From CAJBVG01 sp044376465 (GTDB lineage: Bacteria; Bacteroidota; Bacteroidia; Sphingobacteriales; Sphingobacteriaceae), in contig JBILKW010000015.1 in NCBI GenBank assembly GCA_044376465.1, positions 1 through 21,128 on the forward strand: 21,128 nucleotides of DNA. Direction: 5' to 3'. The notes beneath the pieces are model-generated. The model was not told the DNA's origin. It saw nothing but the letters and a program-made list of their open reading frames with translations, and did not search any database. The position numbers were made by a program, and so were the translations under genes. Shown here piece after piece: positions 6,876-14,606 of this stretch; positions within the stretch are counted from its first letter, which is position 1; every line of letters begins with the position of its first letter.

Positions 6876-7418
6876 ATGAGCGACATAAAAATTGTTGAAG
6901 CACCAGAAGGTGTAGAAGGAAATGGATATTACGCTACTCGTTTAGATAAAGTAGTAGGTTTAGCACGTTCTCACTCTTTGTGGCCTTTGCCATTTGCAAC
7001 TTCTTGTTGCGGAATTGAATTCATGGCAACTATGGGTTCTCATTACGACTTTGCTCGTTTTGGTTCAGAACGCCCTAGTTTTTCACCCCGCCAAGCAGAC
7101 TTACTAATGGTTATGGGCACCATCGCTAAAAAAATGGGACCTGTGTTAAAGCAAGTGTATTTACAAATGGCCGAACCTCGTTGGGTTATTGCAGTTGGAG
7201 CTTGTGCATCCTCAGGAGGAATTTTTGACACTTACAGTGTAATGCAAGGGATTGATGAGATTATTCCGGTGGATGTATACGTACCCGGTTGCCCTCCAAG
7301 ACCAGAAGCTATTATCGATGGATTTAATAGAATTCAAGACCTCGTGAAGAACGAACCGATGAGAAGAAGAAACCTTCCTCAATATCAAGAATTGTTGGCT
7401 CAATACGGTATTCAATAA
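6876..7418 (+). CDS. nuoB: NADH-quinone oxidoreductase subunit B
   Basis: A 180-aa peripheral subunit that carries cluster N2, the last iron-sulfur centre before quinone. The four ligands are visible: the tandem cysteines C44-C45 (FATSCCGIEFM), C110 (AVGACASSGG) and C139 (YVPGCPPRPE). Basic residues around RFGSERPSFSPRQADL (61-76), where the subunit touches membrane and quinone, are intact. Length is typical. The start ATG follows the gap hairpin by about 18 bp. The stop codon overlaps the nuoC start by one base (TAATG). Confidence 0.97.
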   Translation: MSDIKIVEAPEGVEGNGYYATRLDKVVGLARSHSLWPLPFATSCCGIEFMATMGSHYDFARFGSERPSFSPRQADLLMVMGTIAKKMGPVLKQVYLQMAEPRWVIAVGACASSGGIFDTYSVMQGIDEIIPVDVYVPGCPPRPEAIIDGFNRIQDLVKNEPMRRRNLPQYQELLAQYGIQ

Positions 7419-7918
7419 TGATAACAATTGATAAAAATACATTGCTTAGCGACTTACAAGAGAAGTTTGGCGCTGCAATACAAAAAGTGGAAGAACCTTA
7501 TGGTTTATTAACTTTTACTACAACTAAAGATCAATTACTTTCTGTACTTACATTTTTAAATGAGAGCGATGTTTATCGTTTCCGTTTTTTAACCGATTTA
7601 TGCGGTGTTCATTATGCTAACGAAAAACAATTAGCAGTTGTATACCACTTGCATAGTATGGAAGCTAATTTCAGAATGCGCATAAAAGTATTTATCCCAG
7701 AATCAAATCCTCGCATTCCAACAGTTTGTAAACTATACAAATCTGCAAATTGGCAAGAGCGTGAAACCTTTGATTTTTATGGAATTATTTTTGAAGGCCA
7801 CCCGAATTTGAAACGTATTTTAAATGTTGATGATATGGTTGCTTTCCCTATGCGTAAAGAGCATCCTTTAGAAGACCCTAATAGAATTGATAAAAACGAT
7901 AGCTACTTCGGTAGATAA
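7418..7918 (+). CDS. nuoC: NADH-quinone oxidoreductase subunit C
   Basis: A 166-aa subunit of the quinone-reducing arm (30-kDa subunit family), with no cofactor of its own. The family signature ERETFDFYGIIFEGHPNLKR is at about 109-128, and the C-terminal PMRKEHPLEDPNR segment is present. Here NuoC is separate from NuoD; in E. coli the two are fused. Translation is coupled to nuoB through a one-base overlap, and nuoD begins 16 bp downstream. Confidence 0.96.
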   Translation: MITIDKNTLLSDLQEKFGAAIQKVEEPYGLLTFTTTKDQLLSVLTFLNESDVYRFRFLTDLCGVHYANEKQLAVVYHLHSMEANFRMRIKVFIPESNPRIPTVCKLYKSANWQERETFDFYGIIFEGHPNLKRILNVDDMVAFPMRKEHPLEDPNRIDKNDSYFGR

Positions 7919-7934
7919 TAAATAGAAAAAAATT

Positions 7935-9143
7935 ATGGCTCATATTCAGTTAGGAGACGATTCGTTAGAAAAAGAAACCACGACCTTAAACCTTGGTCCA
8001 ACGCACCCTGCCACGCATGGTGTATTCCAAAATGTATTGGAAATGGATGGTGAAAGAATCGTGAGCGCCGAATCAACCATCGGCTATATTCACCGAGCAT
8101 TTGAAAAAATCGCAGAGCATCGCCCATATTATCAAATTACTCCTTTAACAGATAGAATGAACTACTGTTCGTCGCCCATCAATAATTTCGGATGGCACTT
8201 AACGGTAGAGAAATTATTAAATGTACAAACTCCAAAACGCGTAGATTACATGCGTGTAATTGTTATGGAGTTAGCACGCATTTCTGACCATTTAATTTGT
8301 AATGGAATTTTAGGAGTTGATACTGGCGCCTTTACCGGCTTCTTGTATTTAATGCAAGAGCGTGAAAATATTTATGAGATTTACGAAGAAATTTGTGGCG
8401 CACGTTTAACTACAAACTTCGGAAGAGTGGGAGGTTTCGAAAGAGATTTCAACGATAAATCCATCGCAAAAATTAAAAAGTTTTTACAAGATTTTCCAAC
8501 GGTTATGAAATCGTTTGAAAGTTTATTTAATAGAAATAGAATTTTTATAGATCGTACAAAAGATGTAGGACCAATATCTGCCGAAGATGCCTTAAACTAT
8601 GGCTTTACAGGACCTTGTTTGCGTGCAGCGGGTGTTGATTACGATTTACGTGCTACTTCACCGTACTCTTCTTATGAAGAATTTGATTTTGAAGTACCGG
8701 TAGGAACCATTGGCGATACCTACGATCGTTTCATGGTTCGTAACGAAGAAATTTGGCAGAGTTTACGCATTATTGAACAAGCATTAGCAAAAATGGAAAA
8801 AGAACCGAAAGGAATTTTCCATGCAGATGTACCAGAATTTTATTTGCCTCCAAAAGCGGATGTTTACAATAACATGGAAGCTTTAATTTATCACTTCAAA
8901 ATTGTAATGGGCGAGGTAGAAATTCCGAAAGGAGAAGTATATCATGCAGTTGAAGGTGGTAATGGAGAGTTAGGATTTTATTTAATTTCAGATGGAGGAC
9001 GTTCTCCATTCCGTTTACATTTCCGCAGACCGTGCTTTATTATTTACCAAGCATTTGCAGATATGGTACGCGGACAATTATTATCAGACGCGATTGTAAC
9101 CATGAGTAGTTTGAATGTAATTGCTGGAGAATTAGACGCATAA
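7935..9143 (+). CDS. nuoD: NADH-quinone oxidoreductase subunit D
   Basis: A 402-aa 49-kDa-type subunit, related to the large subunit of NiFe hydrogenases, that forms the quinone site with NuoB. The quinone-binding residues are intact: H28 in GPTHPATHG (21-29) and Y77 in DRMNYCSS (73-80). Their 49-residue spacing equals that of H38 and Y87 in Thermus Nqo4. Other hallmarks are GGFERDF, VEGGNGELGFYL and a C-terminal VIAGELDA. Full length and uninterrupted. Confidence 0.97.
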   Translation: MAHIQLGDDSLEKETTTLNLGPTHPATHGVFQNVLEMDGERIVSAESTIGYIHRAFEKIAEHRPYYQITPLTDRMNYCSSPINNFGWHLTVEKLLNVQTPKRVDYMRVIVMELARISDHLICNGILGVDTGAFTGFLYLMQERENIYEIYEEICGARLTTNFGRVGGFERDFNDKSIAKIKKFLQDFPTVMKSFESLFNRNRIFIDRTKDVGPISAEDALNYGFTGPCLRAAGVDYDLRATSPYSSYEEFDFEVPVGTIGDTYDRFMVRNEEIWQSLRIIEQALAKMEKEPKGIFHADVPEFYLPPKADVYNNMEALIYHFKIVMGEVEIPKGEVYHAVEGGNGELGFYLISDGGRSPFRLHFRRPCFIIYQAFADMVRGQLLSDAIVTMSSLNVIAGELDA

Positions 9144-9172
9144 TATTTTAAAAAATTTTTAGATAGATACCA

Positions 9173-9691
9173 ATGAGTACTACATTTTCCAAAGAGTCGC
9201 TAGAAATCATCGAAAGCATAGTTGCTCGTTATCCGGAAGGCAAACATAAATCGGCATTGATTCCTGTATTGCACATAGCACAAGCAGAATTTGGTGGATG
9301 GTTGAGCACAGAAACCATGGACTATGTTGCATCTGTATTACAATTAAAACCAATTGAAGTATACGAAGTAGCATCTTTTTATTCGATGTTTAATTTAAAA
9401 CCGGTTGGCAAATGTGTATTAGAAGTTTGCCATACTGGCCCTTGTGCAATTAATGGTGGCGAAGCATTGGTAGAATATTTATCAAAAAAATTAAATATAA
9501 AAGTTGGCGAAACCACAAGCGATGGAATGTTTACGCTTAAAGCGGTAGAATGTTTAGGATCATGTGGTACTGCACCAATGTTGCAATGTGGTAAAGACTA
9601 TTTTGAAAACCTTACAGATGAAAAAGTAGATGCCATGTTAGAAAATATGAAATCAGAAAACAGACAACGTTCTTACGTAGATACGATATAA
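9173..9691 (+). CDS. nuoE: NADH-quinone oxidoreductase subunit E
   Basis: A 172-aa thioredoxin-like [2Fe-2S] subunit of the NADH-oxidising arm. Cluster N1a ligands C86 and C91 (CHTGPC) and C127 and C131 (CLGSC) are present with normal spacing. The N-terminal helical part includes KHKSALIPVLHIAQAEFGG (24-42). It lies 29 bp after nuoD and 5 bp before nuoF. Its presence distinguishes this complex from the NuoEFG-less form of some gut Bacteroidales. Confidence 0.97.
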   Translation: MSTTFSKESLEIIESIVARYPEGKHKSALIPVLHIAQAEFGGWLSTETMDYVASVLQLKPIEVYEVASFYSMFNLKPVGKCVLEVCHTGPCAINGGEALVEYLSKKLNIKVGETTSDGMFTLKAVECLGSCGTAPMLQCGKDYFENLTDEKVDAMLENMKSENRQRSYVDTI

Positions 9692-9696
9692 CATAT

Positions 9697-11043
9697 ATGT
9701 CAAGAAGAATTTTATTAGAACATATCGACGAACCAGGAATTCAATCGTACGAAGTATACCGCAAAAAAGGTGGATATGCATCGGTTGAAAAAGCTTTGAA
9801 AACAATGTCGCCAGAAGATGTTGTAGAAGAAGTAAAAAAATCTGGCTTAAGAGGTAGAGGTGGTGCAGGATTTCCAACAGGGATGAAGTGGAGTTTTTTG
9901 GCAAAACCAGAAGGCAAAGCTCGTTACCTAGTTTGTAATGCCGACGAATCTGAACCTGGAACTTTTAAAGACAGATACTTGATGGAGAAAATTCCTCATT
10001 CATTAATTGAAGGAATGATTACCTCAAGTTTTGCATTAGGTGCAAAAACTTCTTACATCTACATTCGTGGAGAATATTTTTATGTACTGCGCATTTTAGA
10101 AAAAGCAATTGCAGAAGCATATGCAAATGGTTGGTTAGGAAAAAATATTTTAGGCACAGGGTACGATTTAGATTTATATGTACATCCTGGAGCTGGTGCT
10201 TACATTTGTGGCGAAGAAACTGCTCTACTAGAATCCTTAGAAGGCAAGCGTGGCAACCCTCGTATTAAACCTCCATTCCCAGCAATTGCTGGTTTATATG
10301 CATGCCCAACAGTAGTAAACAATGTAGAAACTTTAGCATCTGTTTCATCTATCATTAATTTAGGTGGAGATGAATATGCGAAAATTGGATTAGGCAGAAG
10401 TACAGGTACCAAATTAATTTCTGCAAGCGGACACATTAATAATCCGGGAGTTTACGAAATTGAATTAGGATTACCTGTAGAAGAATTTTTATACTCAGAT
10501 AAATATTGCGGTGGAATTAAAAATGGTAAGAAACTAAAAGCAGTAGTTGCCGGTGGTTCATCTGTTCCAATTTTACCTGCTAATTTATTTATGAAAACTG
10601 CTAATGGCGAAAACAGATTAATGTCTTACGAATCTTTAGCCGATGGCGGATTTGTGAGCGGTACGATGTTAGGCTCTGGTGGTTTTATTGTCTACGATGA
10701 AGATTCTTGTATTGTAAGAAACACTTGGAATTTCTCACGTTTCTATCATCATGAATCGTGCGGACAATGTTCTCCGTGTAGAGAAGGAACAGGTTGGATG
10801 GAGAAAATTTTACATCGCTTAGAATATGGGCATGGTAAAATGAGCGACATTGATTTGCTAGTAGATGTTTCGAAAAAAATTGAAGGAAATACTATTTGCC
10901 CATTAGGTGATGCAGCGGCATGGCCAGTAGCAAGTGCAATCCGTCATTTCCGCGATGAGTTCGAATGGCATGTGAACGAACCAAAACTAAGCCAATCTAA
11001 GAACTTTGGTTTAAAACCTGAGCACGAAGCGATTCTTAGTTAA
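9697..11043 (+). CDS. nuoF: NADH-quinone oxidoreductase subunit F (NADH/FMN-binding)
   Basis: A 448-aa subunit that binds NADH, FMN and cluster N3, the entry point for electrons. Visible motifs are LRGRGGAGFPTGMKW (51-65, flavin and NADH binding), GAGAYICGEETALLESLEG (165-183), and the N3 ligands C355, C358, C361 (ESCGQCSPCREGTGW) and C401 (TICPLGDA). Length is typical. The gene is followed by an unusually long 108-bp spacer with heptad repeats before nuoG. Confidence 0.97.
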   Translation: MSRRILLEHIDEPGIQSYEVYRKKGGYASVEKALKTMSPEDVVEEVKKSGLRGRGGAGFPTGMKWSFLAKPEGKARYLVCNADESEPGTFKDRYLMEKIPHSLIEGMITSSFALGAKTSYIYIRGEYFYVLRILEKAIAEAYANGWLGKNILGTGYDLDLYVHPGAGAYICGEETALLESLEGKRGNPRIKPPFPAIAGLYACPTVVNNVETLASVSSIINLGGDEYAKIGLGRSTGTKLISASGHINNPGVYEIELGLPVEEFLYSDKYCGGIKNGKKLKAVVAGGSSVPILPANLFMKTANGENRLMSYESLADGGFVSGTMLGSGGFIVYDEDSCIVRNTWNFSRFYHHESCGQCSPCREGTGWMEKILHRLEYGHGKMSDIDLLVDVSKKIEGNTICPLGDAAAWPVASAIRHFRDEFEWHVNEPKLSQSKNFGLKPEHEAILS

Positions 11044-11111
11044 GAGAAAAGAAAATAGAAATAAGAAAATTGTTGATAAACATTTAAGCACAAACTGTAC
11101 TTCGATCTAGT

Positions 11112-11146
11112 CTTAATACTTTGTACTTAATACTTAATACTAAAAA
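11112..11146 (+). repeat. Degenerate heptad repeat array before nuoG
   Basis: Five adjacent 7-base units in one register. Three are exactly CTTAATA (11112, 11126, 11133); the others are CTTTGTA (11119) and CTAAAAA (11140). The array ends 5 bases before the nuoG ATG at 11152 and so occupies the ribosome-binding region. The rest of the 108-bp spacer is A-rich, with no ORF or terminator seen. Confidence 0.6.
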
Positions 11147-11151
11147 GAAAG

Positions 11152-12159
11152 ATGGCCGATAAAATGAAAGTGACCATAGATGGTCAATCCATCGAAGTAG
11201 AACCAGGAACTACAATCTTAAACGCTGCTCGTATGATTGGCGGAGATTTAGTGCCTCCTGCTATGTGTTATTATTCTAAGCTAAAAGGTAGTGGCGGTAA
11301 ATGTCGTACTTGTTTAGTGAAGGTTAGCAAAGGTTCTGAAAAAGATCCAAGGCCAATGCCAAAGTTGGTTGCTTCTTGCCAAACACAAGTAATGGATGGC
11401 ATGGAAGTAGAAAGTAAATCGTCTGCAGAAGTAGTGGAGGCTCGTAAAGGTGTGGTGGAAATGCTTTTAATAAACCATCCGCTAGATTGCCCAGTGTGCG
11501 ACCAAGCTGGAGAGTGCGATTTACAAAATTTAGCATTTGAACACGGAACTTCAGATACTCGTTATGAGTTTGATAGAAGAACGTTTGATAGAATAGATAT
11601 TGGTGATAAAATTCAGTTACACATGAACCGTTGCATTTTATGCTACAGATGTGTGTACACTGCAGATCAAATTACCGACAATAGAGTACATGGTATTATT
11701 AATCGTGGCGACAAAGCAGAAATTTCTACCTACATACAAAACGCAATCGAAAACGATTTTTCTGGAAACGTAATTGATGTTTGCCCAGTTGGTGCATTAA
11801 CAGATAAAACCTTCCGATTTAAAAATCGTGTATGGTTTACGAAACCTGTAGACGCTCATCGTAATTGCGACAATCCAAAATGTTCTGGAAAAGTAGTATT
11901 GTGGTATAAAGGGGATGATGTGTTGAGAGTAACAGGAAGAAAAGATCAATACGGTGAAGTGGAAGAATTTATTTGCAACACTTGTAGGTTTGACAAAAAG
12001 CAAACATCAGATTGGACCATTGAAGGCCCACGTAAAATTGAAGAAACATCTGTAATTGCTTCTAACCATTATGAAATGGCACACCCTCTACCAGTAGTAG
12101 AAAAAGATCCAGTATTAATGGAAGCGAATAGAAAAATGTTTAATAAAAATAGAAAATAA
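11152..12159 (+). CDS. nuoG: NADH-quinone oxidoreductase subunit G, short form
   Basis: A 335-aa iron-sulfur subunit linking NuoF to the quinone arm. Ligands for three clusters are complete: N1b [2Fe-2S] C39, C51, C54, C76; N5 H109, C113, C116, C122 (HxxxCxxCxxxxxC); N4 C161, C164, C167 with C211 (CPVGAL). E. coli NuoG is about 900 aa with a large molybdopterin-type domain; here the protein ends just after the start of that domain. Short NuoG is, as far as I know, normal in this phylum, and no remnant coding frame follows, so I do not call it a pseudogene. Residues 239-278 retain C239, C244, C275 and C278 where other NuoG proteins hold cluster N7. Both flanking spacers carry heptad repeats. 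Confidence 0.95.
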   Translation: MADKMKVTIDGQSIEVEPGTTILNAARMIGGDLVPPAMCYYSKLKGSGGKCRTCLVKVSKGSEKDPRPMPKLVASCQTQVMDGMEVESKSSAEVVEARKGVVEMLLINHPLDCPVCDQAGECDLQNLAFEHGTSDTRYEFDRRTFDRIDIGDKIQLHMNRCILCYRCVYTADQITDNRVHGIINRGDKAEISTYIQNAIENDFSGNVIDVCPVGALTDKTFRFKNRVWFTKPVDAHRNCDNPKCSGKVVLWYKGDDVLRVTGRKDQYGEVEEFICNTCRFDKKQTSDWTIEGPRKIEETSVIASNHYEMAHPLPVVEKDPVLMEANRKMFNKNRK

Positions 12160-12163
12160 GACA

Positions 12164-12210
12164 TTAGAAATTAGTAGTTAATCTTCATACATCTAACTAC
12201 TAATTTCTAA
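12164..12210. repeat. Perfect 17-bp inverted repeat between nuoG and nuoH
   Basis: Left arm TTAGAAATTAGTAGTTA (12164-12180) is the exact reverse complement of 12194-12210, with a 13-nt loop (12181-12193). The hairpin is AT-rich and has no T-tract after it, so it is not a standard terminator. It begins 5 bases after the nuoG stop. The arms are built of the same heptads as the array at 12193-12227. Confidence 0.8.
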
Positions 12211-12227
12211 AGACTAAGGACTAAGTA
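12193..12227 (+). repeat. Heptad repeat array CTAANNN immediately before nuoH
   Basis: Five consecutive 7-base units all begin with CTAA (12193, 12200, 12207, 12214, 12221), while the last three bases vary. The fifth unit abuts the nuoH ATG at 12228. The inverted form (NNNTTAG) occurs at 12161-12167 and 12168-12174, which produces the inverted repeat. There is no Shine-Dalgarno site. Confidence 0.65.
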
Positions 12228-13250
12228 ATGGATATATATTTTATCATAGAAAAATTAATTTTAATCTCGGCCATTTTAGGGGTGAGTTTATTAATAGCCA
12301 TGTACACAACACTTGCTGAACGAAAGTTTGCGGGTTTTTTCCAAGATCGTGTAGGTCCGAATAGAGCTGGGCCTTGGGGTATTTTACAACCATTAGCAGA
12401 TGGTGTAAAATTATTCACGAAAGAAGAAATTATACCTACACATGCTGGCACATTCTTATTTATTCTTGGTCCGTCATTAAGTATGTTTACGGCCTGTATT
12501 ACCTCAGCAGTAATTCCTTGGGGTCCGGATTTAACTCTGTTTGGCAAAACAGTTGCGTTACAAGTTGCAGATATTAACGTAGGTATCTTATATATTTTCG
12601 GAGTCGTATCATTGGGAGTTTATGGAATAATGATTGGTGGTTGGGCATCTAACAACAAATTTTCTTTGTTGGGTGCAATACGTGCAGCTTCTCAAAATAT
12701 TTCGTACGAATTAGCAATGGGTTTATCAATCATTGCTTTGTTAATGGTTACGGGAACTTTAAGTTTAAGAGAAATTTCAATTCAACAAGAAGGCTGGCAC
12801 TGGAATGTATTGTATCAACCAGTTGGTTTTTTAATATTTTTAATTTGTTCGTTCGCAGAAACAAATCGTACACCTTTTGATTTACCTGAGTGCGAAACAG
12901 AATTAGTAGGTGGTCACCACACAGAGTATTCATCGATGAAACTAGGCTTCTATTTATTTGCAGAATACATCAACGTGTTTGTATCATCGGCAGTATTAGC
13001 TACGCTTTATTTCGGTGGTTATAATTTCCCTGGCATGCATTTAATTAGCAACCCTAATTTAGTTGCAATATTAGGAGTAGCTGCCTTATTCATTAAAATT
13101 TTATTATTCATTTTCTTCTTCATTTGGGTACGTTGGACTATCCCGCGTTTCCGTTATGATCAGTTAATGAAATTAGGATGGAACATATTAATTCCATTAT
13201 CTATCATAAACATTGTAGTAACAGGATTGGTAATTATTTTAAAACAATAA
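12228..13250 (+). CDS. nuoH: NADH-quinone oxidoreductase subunit H
   Basis: A 340-aa membrane subunit (ND1 family) with about eight helices that connects the hydrophilic arm to the pumps and forms the membrane side of the quinone tunnel. Conserved stretches are TLAERKFAGFFQDRVGPNRA (28-47) and ETNRTPFDLPECETELVGG (211-229), followed by HHTEYSSMKLGFYLFAEY (230-247). These hold the acidic residues of the quinone/E-channel region. The basic VRWTIPRFRYDQLMKLGW near the C-terminus is typical. Full length. Confidence 0.97.
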   Translation: MDIYFIIEKLILISAILGVSLLIAMYTTLAERKFAGFFQDRVGPNRAGPWGILQPLADGVKLFTKEEIIPTHAGTFLFILGPSLSMFTACITSAVIPWGPDLTLFGKTVALQVADINVGILYIFGVVSLGVYGIMIGGWASNNKFSLLGAIRAASQNISYELAMGLSIIALLMVTGTLSLREISIQQEGWHWNVLYQPVGFLIFLICSFAETNRTPFDLPECETELVGGHHTEYSSMKLGFYLFAEYINVFVSSAVLATLYFGGYNFPGMHLISNPNLVAILGVAALFIKILLFIFFFIWVRWTIPRFRYDQLMKLGWNILIPLSIINIVVTGLVIILKQ

Positions 13251-13269
13251 TTTTTTAGAAAGCGAAAAA

Positions 13270-13764
13270 ATGGATTCCTTATCGAACCGTAAAAAAGTAA
13301 TTGAGCACAAGAAAATGAATTTCTGGGAGAGAATGTATCTACCAGCAATTTTCCAAGGCTTAGGAATTACAATGAGTCACTTCTTCAGAAAGAAGACCAC
13401 TATATTTTATCCTGAAGTAGAAAGAGAATTTTCTGAAAACTTTAGAGGGTTACACTCTTTAAAAAGAGATGAAAACGGAGCAGAGCGTTGTACTGCATGT
13501 GGTTTGTGCGCACTGTCTTGCCCAGCAGAAGCAATAACCATGACGGCTGCAGAACGTGTAAAAGGTGAAGAGAATTTATACCGCGAAGAGAAGTATGCTG
13601 CAGTTTATGAAATAAATATGTTGCGATGCATTTTTTGTGGTTTCTGCGAAGAAGCTTGCCCTAAAGAAGCAATTTACTTAGATGGAAATATTGCGAAAGC
13701 AGATTATAGTCGCGATACCTTTATTTATGGAAAAGATAAATTACTAGAACCAATTGTTAAATAA
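13270..13764 (+). CDS. nuoI: NADH-quinone oxidoreductase subunit I
   Basis: A 164-aa ferredoxin-like subunit carrying clusters N6a and N6b between NuoG and NuoB. Two complete CxxCxxCxxxC sets are visible: C74, C77, C80, C84 (CTACGLCALSCP) and C120, C123, C126, C130 (CIFCGFCEEACP). As usual, the last cysteine of each set completes the opposite cluster. The amphipathic N-terminus (18-40) lies on the membrane. It follows nuoH by 19 bp and precedes nuoJ by 12 bp. Confidence 0.97.
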   Translation: MDSLSNRKKVIEHKKMNFWERMYLPAIFQGLGITMSHFFRKKTTIFYPEVEREFSENFRGLHSLKRDENGAERCTACGLCALSCPAEAITMTAAERVKGEENLYREEKYAAVYEINMLRCIFCGFCEEACPKEAIYLDGNIAKADYSRDTFIYGKDKLLEPIVK

Positions 13765-13776
13765 AAATATAAATCA

Positions 13777-14274
13777 ATGAGTCAATCAATTTTTTATTTA
13801 CTCGGTTTTGTGACCTTGTTGTTCGCATTGCTTGTAGTATTTGCAAAAAATCCTATTCACAGTGCATTGTACATGGTAATGACTTTCTTTAGCATTACTT
13901 GTCATTATATTTTATTAAACGCACAGTTTCTAGCCATCGTAAATTTTATTGTTTACATGGGTGCAATTATGGTATTAATATTATTTGCCATTATGTTTTT
14001 AAATCTTGGAAAAGAATCGGAAGTGCAAAAGCCTATCTATTTAAAATTTGCAGCAGTAATTGCAGCAGGTTTGTTAATGCTAACCATTTTTGCAGCCATT
14101 AAAAAAACAGATGGAGGCGAAATCACCGGCTTACCAATTAACGATATTGGCTTAGTAAAAAATTTAGGTAAAACATTATTTAAAGATTTTTTACTTCCTT
14201 TCGAAATCATATCAATTCTATTATTATCAGCAATGGTAGGTTCTGTATTATTAGCTAAAAGAGAAATTAACTAA
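13777..14274 (+). CDS. nuoJ: NADH-quinone oxidoreductase subunit J
   Basis: A 165-aa membrane subunit (ND6 family) with five hydrophobic segments, at about 2-22, 27-48, 52-75, 88-108 and 138-160. The third helix, FIVYMGAIMVLILFAIMF (57-74), is the conserved one with the pi-bulge and Y60, important for coupling in characterised complexes. The stop overlaps the nuoK ATG by one base. Confidence 0.95.
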   Translation: MSQSIFYLLGFVTLLFALLVVFAKNPIHSALYMVMTFFSITCHYILLNAQFLAIVNFIVYMGAIMVLILFAIMFLNLGKESEVQKPIYLKFAAVIAAGLLMLTIFAAIKKTDGGEITGLPINDIGLVKNLGKTLFKDFLLPFEIISILLLSAMVGSVLLAKREIN

Positions 14275-14603
14275 TGGAAACAATTACACAAAACATACAA
14301 ACAGTACCACTCAATTATTATATAATTTTGAGTTCTGTATTATTTGTAATAGGAGTTATGGGAGTAATGTTGCGCAGAAATGCCATCGTTATTTTTATGT
14401 CGATAGAATTAATGTTAAATGCAGTAAACTTATTGTTAGCAGCATTTAGCGCTTTTCGTGGCGACCCTGCGGGGCAAATTTTTGTATTTTTTATCATGGC
14501 AGTTGCCGCGGCAGAAGTTGCAGTAGGATTAGCCATTATTGTAATGATCTACAGAAATACTCGCTCAATTGATATTAATATTTTAAATAGATTAAAAGGA
14601 TAG
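14274..14603 (+). CDS. nuoK: NADH-quinone oxidoreductase subunit K
   Basis: A 109-aa membrane subunit (ND4L family) with three helices. The two buried glutamates of the proton path, E45 (FMSIELMLNAVNLLL) and E81 (VAAAEVAVGLAIIV), are 36 residues apart, as are E36 and E72 in E. coli. It overlaps nuoJ by one base and is followed by nuoL after three bases, so translational coupling is likely. Confidence 0.96.
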   Translation: METITQNIQTVPLNYYIILSSVLFVIGVMGVMLRRNAIVIFMSIELMLNAVNLLLAAFSAFRGDPAGQIFVFFIMAVAAAEVAVGLAIIVMIYRNTRSIDINILNRLKG

Positions 14604-14606
14604 TAA

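Noticed and set aside
11152..12159. NuoG as a truncated pseudogene
   Set aside because: All N1b, N5 and N4 ligands are intact, no residual frame follows before nuoH, and short NuoG is expected in this phylum.
11112..12227. CRISPR array
   Set aside because: Units are 7 bases, adjacent and degenerate, with no spacers and no cas genes.
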